Assembly: GCA_963693085.1 (NCBI GenBank)
Contig: OY856409.1
Coordinates: 525,659,303-525,723,302, forward strand
Source of the DNA: Alisma plantago-aquatica
Lineage: Eukaryota; Streptophyta; Magnoliopsida; Alismatales; Alismataceae
DNA length: 64,000 bases
Direction: 5' to 3'
This document shows positions 44,962 through 55,535 of the stretch, piece by piece. The translations under genes and the position numbers were made by a program. The number at the start of each line of letters is the position of its first letter. Positions within the stretch are counted from its first letter, which is position 1. A model generated the notes under the pieces. It saw nothing but the letters and a program-made list of their open reading frames with translations, made no database searches and was not told the origin of the DNA.

Positions 44962-47426
44962 TGTAAAGAAGTGAAACCACTCCTCTACTAGAAAGAAAAG
45001 ATCACATCCATTGAACCAAACACCACAATTGTTTTTAACAAAGGGATAGAGACCAATTCAATCAACATGTATGTATCATTACACAATGAGTAGCAGTGAA
45101 AAATATCATTATCTAACAATTTACAAAGTTTGATAATATAATACATCACTTCACAACACATGGGTGTCTAAAAGGAAAACTAAACATATAAGCCAAATAT
45201 TAAGCTGAGGGTCATCTAACCAACTCTTCAAGTCTCCCAAAGTCTCATCTACAAGGTTGATGTCGGGTTCACCTCTCCTTGGTCAAACTTAGGGTTGGAA
45301 GCATACCCCACAAAAGAAGAGAAGAAAAGAAATGCATCAGCAAAAAGCTGGTATGCGTATTCTAAATGAAACTTTGAGAATTTTAAGCAATAAGGACATC
45401 AAATGTAAAATGCTTCCCATACAAGAGATAAGGACTACCCACATGGGCATAAAAGAAAAGAAACATCATAACTTGATAAAACATGAAGCAGATGAACTGG
45501 AGCACATAGCCTCGATCAAAACATGAACACTGAAGATTGATTCGAGGAAATAACAGTATCATTGAGTTCCTGAGACCAAGATGAACCCAACGACCCCTAC
45601 CAAGGACCAAACTCCGACCGAAGGAGGTAGAACCCAAGTTCCGTCATAGCATGAAAGCACGGGAGCAGTGGGAGAGAAATCTAGAGCAACAACGGTGAAA
45701 CGAGGTGAAAAAGAAGAAGAACTCGCTCTGTCGAAGCTACAAAAGCAAAAACACGACCAAAAATGGAAAGAGAGAGAATAAAGAACCTCGCCGGAGTTGA
45801 AAAAGTGAAGCTAACATCACTCTTACCGACAGAGAGGTAGGGCAAACCACATATCAAGGTGCAAAAAGGAAAATGCCGAAGGTGGTCCAGGGATTCTCAC
45901 TGAGTTTCCAATTGGTCAGAGATGATAGAGGAAGCAAGGATGGAGCAATGGTTTCCGGACGAGGAGGGTGAGTAGGTCCTGACTCTTTGAGCTAGACAAT
46001 GTCAAATTGAGACCAGAGGAGGTAAAGACGAGTCCAGGGAATGATTTTTCGCACTCGTAAGAAGCTGTGGTGCAGTAGATGAATGTCTGTGAAATGCGAT
46101 GGGGAGAGGGAAATTGGGGTTTACTTATATAGGCCAGTAGTGGGGTGATGTTAGGGTTAAGATTGTGTGGAATAAGACAAGGAGTCCAACGGAGGAAAAA
46201 TCGTGAAGAACGATTGAGAAACGAGGAAGCTAGAAAGAAATGAAACTTGACCCTTACTGTACAGGGTGGGGTGCTCTCCTACTCAAGGTAGGAGATGATG
46301 CCCCAGCCATTAGATCAAAAGTTCGGTGGCTTAGATCGCACATTAAATCAGAATAGGAAATCAAGGTGTGACAAAAATCAATATAAATCAATAAAGTGAC
46401 ATAGAAATAATTTTCTTTTTCTCTTTATTCGTTTGAGGGATCAAACAATATCCAAATTAAGCCAAATTTTGCTCATAAGTTAAGTTAAACATATAGATTC
46501 TGAAAATATGATTAGAGTTTACTTTTGGTAACTTTAGATATGTTATTTAATTTATTCTTTGTTTCTCTTTCCTGATGCTTTAATGACTCATGGATTATCC
46601 AAATTAGATAAAACTTCATCCACAAGTTAACTTAAGTGTGCTGAATACAAATTTCTTTTATTTCCAAATTTTGGTATCATGAATTATATTTATTTATTAA
46701 TTACACCTTTTAGACAATTTCTCTCTCCTGTATATACCCATTAATCAAATATTATCCAAATTAGTTACAAAATTTCCCAAAGGCTTATTTTTATGTTTAT
46801 ATTACGAATTTGGAGTTAGTTTTTGCAATTTGAGGGAATTAACTATTTTATTTCACTTTATTGGCCTAATTCCTATTTTCTTTTGATAAGGACATTAATA
46901 GATGCATTTATCTTCTAGTTTAGATGATACTTGGTCTTTAAGTTTCTTTTAGGTAAAGAAAATGAGATTGAGTGTTAAATTATCCTTGTGGGATGATGAT
47001 GATTTTTGGAACAATACATTCCTCATTATCGTCTTTTATCCATTAAATCCCGAATTACCTCCAATTATTGCATTTATCATCTCCTTTATATATAGTTTGG
47101 ATTTTATCTTCTTTTTCCTATTCTAAAAAGTACTACAAAGTTCTAGGATGAAATATCTTATTATTTTTATTACTTAGTGATAAATTACACTTTAGACCCA
47201 TTAGTTAAAACCCAACTGATGTATATGTGCATATAACCCTATATTAAGAATATATGGGCAATATTTATCCAATTAAGTTCCTTAATTTGTTATTATCGTC
47301 CAAATGAGTCATTATTAAGCACAAAGTATTTTGTATTCCCTTAATTACATGTATTGGCTTATCCTTGTTTGGCTAAGTCAAAAGGGTAAAACTATTAGGG
47401 AAGGGTTCTAGATTTGGTATGTTACA
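44962..47426 (-). repeat. Giant LTR copy C with a 1.3-kb internal deletion
   Basis: 2465 bp. It matches B up to AACTTGATAAAA (about 45481) and resumes at GAAGCAGATGAACTGGAG, skipping about 41329-42622 of B. The short frame at 45332-45526 spans the deletion junction and is not a gene. Confidence 0.9.
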
Positions 47427-48486
47427 TATGTCACAACTACGGATAGGTGGGACACTTTAGAAGGCAATGTCCTCATCTTCAGCAAGCAGCAACATAGGGT
47501 TCCCAGTTACAGTATGAGAATGTTCCGAGACATGCTCTAGTTAGAGGACCAAGTTCTTCAGTAGCTTCTGGCTCCCGAGGTGGAATAGCACCTAGTAGAA
47601 GGGAAGGACAATGAGGACATCGTGGGAGAGGAAGAGCTTCAGGACGCTTCTTCTCTCTAATACAACAAGAAGGTATTGTTTCTTCCCGAGTAATTATAGG
47701 AGAAATGCTTTTCTTTAATAGAATTTCAGTTACAATTTTGATAGATCTGGGTGCTACTCACTCGTTTATACAACGTTCTTTAGCTTGTGAGCTTAACCTA
47801 TTAACCCAGGAGTTACCATTTGAGTTTTTGTTGAGGGTTCCATTAGGTGAACCGACAGTGTTAACAGAGTTTTATCCCAGATGTTTGTTAACCTTTGGTG
47901 GTTACATCATCACTGTTAATCTTATACCCCTAGATGTTAACACTTTTCAAGTTATCTTGGGCATGGATTTCCTTGAGACGTATCGAGTTCATATCGACTG
48001 TTGTGAGAAGGAGGCTATCTTTCAACATGGTGGATTTTCTTGTGTCTTTTTTGGAGATAGGAAAGTCTTACCCACGTGTCGCGTATCAGCTGCAATAGCT
48101 GATAAGATGTTGCAGAAAAGTTGTGAGGCATTCTTAGCACATGTAGTAGATACTAGGGAAAAGAAGAACACAGTTAGCCTATGGGATGTGCCAGTAGTCT
48201 GTGAGTTCCCATATGTTTTCCCAGATGAGTTTCTAGGTCTACCTCCTGAAAGAGAGATAGACTTTGAGATCTAGGTGTTGCCAGGTAGTCACCCTATAGC
48301 GCTGCCAGCCTATAGAATGGCACCTATAGAGTTGAAGGAACTGAAAATATAGTTACATGAGTTACTCGATAAGGGTTTCATTTGACCTAGTTCTTCGCCA
48401 TGGGGAGCTCCAGTCTTGTTTGTGATAAAGAAAGATGGTACTATGAGGTTATGTATAGACTATAGACAGTTGAATAAGATCACCAT
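47427..48486 (+). pseudogene. pol: G1 zinc knuckle, protease and RT start
   Basis: Continues the G1 gag after the array. The knuckle reads C-H-N-Y-G-stop-V-G-H-F-R-R-Q-C, with Tyr in place of the second Cys. The protease (47705-48274 open) has DLGATHSFIQ, a variant of the D-S-G-A-T-H-S-F active site, and ILGMDFLETYRVHIDC downstream. RT starts with LPPEREIDFEI, then PAYRMAPIELKEL and [32 protein letters not shown], where it is cut at 48486 by the U4 LTR. In-frame stops occur at 48272-48274 and twice more before the cut. The rest of RT, RNase H and integrase is not in the window. Confidence 0.88.
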
Positions 48487-50354
48487 TGATGGAGCCTCCA
48501 TTTGCGTGGAGTTGCGTGCACCACTAAAAATCCTAGATATGATAAATCTCTAAGTTTAGCCTTGCGTGTGCTAAAATAAGATCTCCACCCACGTACGCTA
48601 AGGTACGAGGAATTCTTATTGTAGTATAGTTGAGGGTCGAATCCACGAGACAACGGTATTGTTAAGAGTTAACAAGATAGAAAACATTATAATCCTATTT
48701 ATCTACTTAAAAGTTGATATTTAGACCGAAGAGTTGATTTGATGGTTTTAGACTAAAATGCAAAGAAAACTAAATGGCAGGAAAGTAAACTAAAGGTTGT
48801 AAACAATATTTGGAAACCACTAGGATGTGATCGAATTTCACCACCACTACTCATGGATCAAAACATACATCATAACAACATGGCTTGTAAAGAAAAGGGT
48901 CTAAATAGTTAGTATCTTTGTAGACTTAGCTTCCTTTTGGATAACTAACTATGAGAAACACGGGAGTATTGCAATGCCATCCATCCCTGAACGAATCGTC
49001 ACTTACTTTGCATTACTCCCTTCGTAAAGTGTGTTCCTCGACCTATCAAAGTTGTACTTTCATACGTCAACTGATTCCATTTCATAGTTTGAAAGTACAA
49101 CGATGGAGGTGAGTTTACTCCAGTCCTCGAAAGACGTTCCTAGATACCGAAAAAAATATATGGTGACTACATACATCAAGAACCAACATGCAATCAATAT
49201 TCAAATCTAAAAGCACAAACATAGACAATTCACACTAGTAGATAATAGATAACACAAGTTGGTGATCAAGCAACTAGCATTCATTAAATGATTGATGTTG
49301 AACTGAGAAGATAGTATTTCTCTATTGCAAACTCATGAATTATAATGCATGAAATGAAAACATGTGTAGCGGGGGTATTCCCCGAACCCTAGTGTATGGG
49401 ATTACTCGCTCATGGCAACAACAAAGAAGGAGGTGGGAAGAGAGAAAGAAAGCATCATATCCACGTAGGAGGGAGGAAGGTCGACCTCTTAGAGTAGAGA
49501 GTAACTATCTTCACACCACGTGGTTGCCTTGATGAAGAATTATTCACTTCCCACCTTCTATGTTGATGAGAGAGGAAGTAGCTTGAGGATGGAGTGTGGA
49601 TCTTGGACCGGAAGCCTTGGGACAAAGGATGAAGGATGAACAACTCTGGAATGATTGGGGCGGCCTCTGGACATCCAAGAATTCGATACGAAATGAGGAC
49701 TCCTTTGGTCCTATTTATAGGCTTCCAAAGAATCCCAACTGGTCTTGGGACCGTTTGGGTCTTTAATGGTTTGGAGACCATTTGGACTCATTCTGTCTTG
49801 GGACCGTTTGGCTTCATACGGTCTTGAGACCGTTTGGCTTCATGCGATCTTGAGACCGTTTGGCTTCATGCGATCTTGGGACCATTTGGCTTTTATTCGG
49901 TCTTGAGACCATTTGACCTTCATACGGTCTTGGGACCATTTGACTTCATACGGTCTTAGGACCATTTGGCTTCATACGATCTTGGGACCATTTGGCTTTT
50001 ATTCAGTCTTGAGACCGTTTGGCCTTCATACGGTCTTAGGACCATTTGGCTTCATACGGTCTTGAGACCGTTTGACTTTCATTCAGTTTTGAGACCGTTT
50101 GGACTTCATTCGGTCTTGGGACCGTTTGGGTTCATACAGTCTTGAGACCGTTTAGACTTCATTCGGTCTTGGGACCATTTGGGGCTTTTGGCAATTTTTT
50201 TGGGTTTTTTTGTAAGAAGAAAAGGAGAAATATCAGTCTATTGGTATATTTACAATAAAGTGGAAAGTTAAGGATTCTATCTAATTTATCTATGAAAGAG
50301 TATGGAAAATTAAGAAAAACTAGTAAGATAACATCACAAAATGGGAGGTTATCA
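48487..50354 (-). repeat. 3' LTR of minus-strand element U4
   Basis: 1868 bp. It has TGAT...ATCA ends and lies next to a minus-strand polypurine tract (50355-50366, AAGTTAGGGGGG when read on the minus strand). Because the tract lies at the higher coordinate, this is the 3' LTR of a minus-strand element. It interrupts the RT of G1. It holds the 26-bp minisatellite and no gene. Confidence 0.7.
49741..50184. repeat. 26-bp minisatellite in the U4 LTR, about 17 units
   Basis: Units of the type CGGTCTTGAGACCGTTTGGCTTCATA, shown here as GGTCTTGAGACC plus GTTTGGCTTCATA. Each unit has a small dyad (GGTCT-TG-AGACC). Units vary by substitution and 1-4 base length changes, so the array is old enough to have drifted. 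Confidence 0.9.
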
Positions 50355-51209
50355 CCCCCCTAACTTAGAGTCTAGCTTGTCCTCGAGCTGGATAGAGCTA
50401 AGGCATGTAGTGGTGAGGCGATTTTATTCAGTGAAGATTTCCATACTCTTGCTTCCATTCTAAACCAGAGATCTCCCAGAGTTTTATCAGAGTTTCTACT
50501 TGCACCGACTCTTTCGGGTATCGGGAGTTGCGTGGAGCTCAGGTTTCTTCCGTATCGCATAACTCGAGTTGGGACCACCCTTTTCTTAATCACATTCTAT
50601 GCATGTCTTTGACTCTAAGTAGTTTTATACTTCTTTGAAAATCCTACTGGGAGCTAAGATAAGTATGAGGGTTGGCTGAAGGCTGCTGTGTAAGTCCCCT
50701 TTCGAAGGGGGGGGGAGGGTTTATCTAAACTTTTAGGGTCTCACTACCGAGCGCGATACATCTTCCTTTGTGAGGGCAGCTGAATGTACCGACCGGGCAA
50801 GACTTTTGTCAGCTTTTTCATACATGTGGAGACCTTAGGATCTCACTACCGAGCATGACACATCTGCCTTTATGAGGGTAGCTTAATGTATTGGCCGGGA
50901 AAGATCTTTATTGGTTCTTCATATGGGTCCTTATGCATGGCACAACTCTCATGTTTTTATTCAACACTCTAGCTTTTATTCATATGCTCAATAGATTAGG
51001 AATTGGCTATTTAGGGATTTTATTTGGGCTGCCAAGCCTCTTTTTAAAAAGAAGAAAACTGCTCCCTAGAGTTTTCAGACATGCACTTGTTTCAGTTTTG
51101 TACTTGGCGGTCCACTTGCGAGGTTCCTTGATTTGGATTTCGTCTGGTTCCCTCCCGTCCTTAAGAGCGTTTGGCTTGTTTCGACCACAATGTTAACCTG
51201 TGGAGAGTC
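50355..51209 (-). other. U4 interior next to its 3' LTR
   Basis: Polypurine tract at 50355-50366 (minus strand). No gene found. Contains two tandem copies of a roughly 103-bp unit (50734 and 50837, each starting near TCTCACTACCGAGC). Ends at the Cassandra array target site GAGTC. Confidence 0.55.
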
Positions 51210-52585
51210 TGTAACAGCTATGGCCCACTACCCTAGGCTCTAGTAGAGTTTCAGGAATGACGAATGGCCCCACTGACCATCACTAGCCTTAACTACGCAC
51301 TTTATCCACACTCATGCACAAGCTGGGGTCAACTTCCCGAATGGTCACCCATCCTAGTACTACTCCAAACTGAGCACGCTTAACTATGAAGTTCTTTAGT
51401 GATGGGCTCCCGGAAAACGAAGTGCACCTTGGTGATATGGGTAGTCTAATCATTCCTTTTAAGATCATTATATCCAAGGCCTCAAATCCTGGGATGTTAC
51501 AATCTCTCCCACTTAGACTCTTGACGTCCTCGTCAAGGCTCAACTATATGACCTCATAATCATCCCCATTTTAGTGCTGACCCAAATGGCCCATGTACAC
51601 CCAACTCCCGATCACAACTACCAACGCAAGGGCAACTCCATCAACTTGGATAGCCCTTTCCAACATGCATGGACCGCACGGCTCAAAGACTGGCATGCCA
51701 TAGGCCCATGTGGGCCCCACCTACTGGAGGGGAATTGGCTATGATACCATTTGTAACGGCTAGGGCCCACTACCCTAGGCTCTAGTAGAGTTTCAGGAAT
51801 GATGACTGACCCCACAGACCATCACTAGCCTTAACTGTACACTTTATCCACACTCATGCGCAAGTTGGGGTCAACTTCCCGAATGGTCACCCATCCTAGT
51901 ACTACTCCAAGCTGAGCACGCTTAACTATGGAGTTCTTTAGTGATGGGCTTCCGAAAAAGGAGGTGCACCTTGGTGATATGGGTAGTCTAATCATTCCTT
52001 TTAAGATCATTATATCCAAGGCCTCAAATCCTGGGATGTTACAATCTCCCCCACTTAGACTCTTGACGTCCTCGTCAAGGCTCAACTATATGTCCTCATA
52101 ATCATCCCCATTTCAGTGCTGACCCAAATGGCCCATGTACACCCAGCTCCCGATCACAACTACCAATGCAAGGGCAGCCCCATCAACTTGGATAGCCCTT
52201 TCCAACATGCGTGGACCGCACGGCTCAAAGACTGGCATGCCATAGGCCCATGTGGGCCCCACCTACTGGAGGGGAATTGGCTCTGAAACCATTTGTAACG
52301 GCTAGGGACCACTACCCTAGGCTCTAGTAGAGTTTTAGGAATGACAACTGGCCCCACAGACCATCACTAGACTTAACTGCACACTTTATCCACACTCATG
52401 CGCAAGCCGGGGTCAACTTCCCGACTGGTCACCCATCCTAGTACTACTCCAAGATGAGCACGCTTAACTATGGAGTTCTTTAGTGATGGACTCTCGGAAA
52501 AGGAGGCGCACCTTGGTGATATGGGTAGTCCAATCATTCCTTTTAAGATCATTATATCCAAGGCCTCAAATCCTGAGATGTTACA
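51210..52585 (-). mobile_element. Cassandra: Cassandra array: three LTRs and two interiors
   Basis: On the minus strand, LTRs at 51210-51501, 51752-52043 and 52294-52585 (292 bp each) alternate with two interiors of 250 bp. Both interiors keep a purine tract beside the LTR and a PBS (complements GGCTATGATACCA at 51737-51749 and GGCTCTGAAACCA at 52279-52291). A perfect 5-bp duplication GAGTC flanks the whole array (51205-51209, 52586-52590). Related to but diverged from the copy at 3571. The array lies in the U4 interior and encodes nothing. Confidence 0.95.
51315..51446 (-). promoter_or_regulatory. 5S-like domain, first LTR of the Cassandra array
   Basis: Minus strand AGTTAAGCGTGCT box A and GATGGGTGACC box C are readable as their complements (AGCACGCTTAACT, GGTCACCCATC). 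Equivalent domains recur in the other two LTRs about 542 bases apart. Confidence 0.85.
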
Positions 52586-52960
52586 GAGTCTGATGTAGAA
52601 TTGAAGCAAAAGCATGAAAATCGAATATGGAGGTGATTTTTTAATTCGCCATTACATGCCTAAATGCTACTTATGTAAGTGAGGACCACTTTGTCTCTAA
52701 CTTAGCTAGGGGTGTCCCTTTTCTAGAAAGAATTTTGTCTTATGTACAAAAGATATTCTATGCAAGAAATTATCAAAAGAATCTAAGTGTCAAAAAGAAA
52801 TTTAAAATTTGTGTGAAAGAAACAAAGAAAATGGAAGAGTAGAGAGAAGAAGGTTTGAATATAATACCTCGCCCTTACCCAGTGTACCCCCCCTAACTTA
52901 TCATCCACTCTGTCCTCAGAGTGTCAAGGTGATAGGTTGAGAAGTACATGGGCCAGGGTA
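52586..52960 (-). other. U4 spacer with an upstream polypurine-like tract
   Basis: Noncoding. The minus-strand tract TAAGTTAGGGGGGG lies at 52887-52900, just after the Ulp1-like frame ends, and echoes the tract at the LTR edge. Confidence 0.55.
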
Positions 52961-53777
52961 TCAAGGTTCTGTTAATCCTTTGTTTGCTCCATAAGATCGT
53001 AGGAGATTAGCTACGAATTTTCCACGTAAAGCATGGTAATCCACATCCTTCATGTCCTCGACTTGTTTTCCAAGAACAGTGAGGGTATACATCCAGTAAA
53101 GGATGTGGAAACCATAGTCATTTGATTATCTGATCTGCTGGGAACATCTGTGGCTGAAGGCTGGGTGGTGGAAATGTTCTTTGTTGTACGCCTTTGTGTG
53201 TTTACCTAGAAGATCATGTAGTCGTTCAACACAATCTTTCACCACTTCCTCCGTGGGCTTCTTTGCGGTAGCATCATACTATTTTTGGTTTGGATCGAAC
53301 TGGCTATCAGAACTATTGTAGATGATTGTAGTTCCTTCATATAAGTTAGTTGCCAGCAACATCCAATGCTCAGAATGAAGAAAAGGAAACATAATGAACT
53401 TCAGAGTCGTATGTTGAAGATATGAGATAAGGGTCTTCATGGTTCCGAAGTTCTTTGATCCGAGTAAATCATCCTTCATATATGCTGACACCATATAAAC
53501 CATAGGCAGGTCCCGTGCTAGAAGAAAATGGTAGGCAGTCATCATGCTCACGGATAAAGAACCGTTTACTTGTACGTTTTCATGGAGTGAATCTGCCATT
53601 ATTAGAATATTTCCTTTTAGGAAAACAAGCTCATCGTTCTCTGCATATAGCCTAGACAAGATGAGTCTGAGTTCATTATCAGAAAGGCTCTTGCATGCGG
53701 CAAGGTCAAAGTTTGGAAATGTTGGTTGTATGGAAGATAGAGGCACCATTGGTTGGGATGATCTGTTGATGGTGGCC
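52961..53777 (-). pseudogene. Ulp1/C48-type cysteine peptidase domain in U4, dead
   Basis: Minus-strand frame from the A3 insertion edge (53777) to a stop at 52961-52963. Counting from the Met at 53749: the catalytic His region is FPFLHSEHWMLL (His128-Trp129); the strand normally ending Y-D-S reads IIYNSSDS, with Asn145 in place of Asp; stops fall at codons 157 and 208; the oxyanion Gln is in CSQQ; and the catalytic D-C-G reads D-Y-G, with Tyr at codon 212 (53114-53116). Two key residues plus the stops mean no activity. Ulp1-like domains are known as passengers in plant transposons (for example MULE/Kaonashi). Here the gene precedes a polypurine tract and LTR on the same strand, so I infer an LTR-element passenger. 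The frame resumes past A3 at 63955-64000. Confidence 0.75.
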
Positions 53778-54289
53778 TGATGAATGCATATTCATCTCTT
53801 ATTTTTACTTCATTTAGAATAATTAATTAGGACTTTTTTGTTAATTTTAGCTAATTCAAAAATAAATAGCACTTTCATCTTCTTGATATACTTTTCCTGA
53901 ATTATTATGATATTTTTCTTAATTTTCAGGAATTATCTAAGTAATTAAATCGAGAAAAGAAGAGATGAAGGTATGAGGCAATTCAGTTTCCCGCAATGCT
54001 GACTTAAATGCATACCCTGCACCAAAATTAGCATAACTCTCACATCCTAAGGAGGAATTTAATGTTCAAATATGATTTGAAAAGGGAATTCAAAGGCCTA
54101 CAGGAAAATCATATTTTTGGGCGCACTTTAAATTCTCTAGACAACGGAAATTCGCTCGAAATTGCTTCTGCGAGAATCTATATTAAAGAAAGACAATCAA
54201 GAGTTTGTTGACTAGATCTGAAAATTCAAAAGGATGGCTCTCTCTATTTTTCCCCCCTCTTTTTTTAGATAGCCTACCTCTCCTTCTCC

Positions 54290-54296
54290 TATAAAA
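54290..54296 (+). promoter_or_regulatory. TATA box of A3 5' LTR
   Basis: TATAAAA followed by GGAAGGGC, repeated at 62895-62901 in the 3' LTR. Confidence 0.8.
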
Positions 54297-54389
54297 GGAA
54301 GGGCACTTCCTCCTCCCAAGGATCATCTTAGATTTCTAGTATTTTGGAATTCTGCAGCAATTAAACTTGTAATCATTCTCATATTATGC

Positions 54390-54395
54390 AATAAA
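54390..54395 (+). terminator. Polyadenylation signal, A3 LTR
   Basis: AATAAA 94 bases after the TATA box. The 3' LTR copy at 62995-63000 would serve the transcript end. Confidence 0.6.
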
Positions 54396-55352
54396 GTAGG
54401 CTTTGGTTCAAGCACAATTCTTTCATTCTTGTTCTTGTATTTTCTCTCCGCCTTAGTTTTAATCCTCTTCTTTCCATTCTTCAATTCTGGAGCAAGGAAC
54501 AAAGAGCTAAGCCATTTCATCGTCTCTAGCATAATGATTAATTTCCTGATTTCTGGGCTAGACTATGGCTTCATTTCTTTCTTCCTCCGTCTCCCATTTC
54601 TCCATGTGTGAGTAGTCTTTTATCGGGGTAAGGGGAATAACCCCTTAGACATGGTTTTAACGACTTCTTCTTAAATGATTAGATGGTAATCGATTTTAAT
54701 TGAATGATTGATCTTCAGATCGCATGTTAATCCGGATGGATATGACCATGGAAATCCGGATTTAGAACAATAAAATCGATTACATAGACGTTTTGATATG
54801 ACCGTGGATTTTCGTCTTTTAGGATGATAAACTAGGAAGCATCAGCACCAAGACCAATGGGCTCATGTGGAGTTTTTCTTTTATCAGTTTTTAATTCGCA
54901 ATCCTTCATCAAATTGTCGTTTAAGATTTAGTTGTTATCGCCTAGGCTAAGGTGGTGAAAACCCCTACGAGCCTCAATTTCCTTCTCTTGATTTAATCAC
55001 CGCATCCTTTGTCTTCTTTAATCCTTAGTCTTCCATTCATATAGTTTTTCTTGTGTTAACAATCTTTTTATTATTTTCTTGTGCATGTTTATTCTTGTTA
55101 AGTACTTTTCTTCTTGCATTAGTGTAATCACACAAAACCCCAACTGGACTTTACTTTCTGCTTTAATAAAAAGAAAAATACCAAAAACAAATAATAAAGT
55201 TCTTCAATCTTTGGGTTCTAAAGAACAATATCTAATAGTTGTCCTATGGGATCGACCCTTCTATACTACCCTTAAAATCGGAAGTAAAAAAGGTTTAAAC
55301 TCTAGGATTAACCATCTTAGTGATTGATATTGCAAAACGACGAGTATCAATT

Positions 55353-55370
55353 TGGCGCCGTTGCCGGGGA
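55353..55370 (+). promoter_or_regulatory. A3 primer-binding site, tRNA-Asp type
   Basis: TGGCGCCGTTGCCGGGGA, the standard Athila form, three bases after the 5' LTR. Confidence 0.92.
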
Positions 55371-55535
55371 CAACATATTGTTTTTTCGAACCCCAAAACA
55401 ATTTTGAAAAACTTTTTTTCTTTTTTTTTTCATGCCTTCCGAGTAACATTCCGGAAGTGTACTCCTCTTTCTGCCGAGTTTCCATTCCGGCAGTACGTTT
55501 TTTTTCTACACACGAAATAACTGCTTTAATTGTGC

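Larger units (their letters stand above)
22993..47426 (-). mobile_element. Array of three giant LTRs with two tiny interiors (LARD/TRIM-like, minus strand)
   Basis: LTR copies: A (22993-25263 plus 38941-40426), B (40811-44577) and C (44962-47426). All read TGTAAAGAAG...ATGTTACA on this strand, so the element itself runs on the minus strand as TGTAACAT...CTTTACA. Between them lie two interiors of about 384 bp (40427-40810, 44578-44961). Each has a minus-strand purine tract next to GAGGACGAAAT and a minus-strand PBS (GGCTCTGATACCA or GGATCTGATACCA). Left flank GATGT and right flank TATGT are a 5-bp target duplication with one mismatch, so the array behaves as one insertion into the G1 gag. No coding capacity; minus-strand frames within the LTRs are not genes. 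Confidence 0.9.
53778..55349 (+). repeat. A3 5' LTR
   Basis: Contains TATAAAA (54290-54296) and AATAAA (54390-54395), so U3/R/U5 can be placed: U3 to about 54320, a short R near 54320-54410, then a long U5. Frames inside are chance. Confidence 0.95.

Noticed and set aside
51289..52615. Repeated minus-strand frames of 80-84 codons
   Set aside because: They read through the 5S-like domain of Cassandra LTRs, which is not protein coding.
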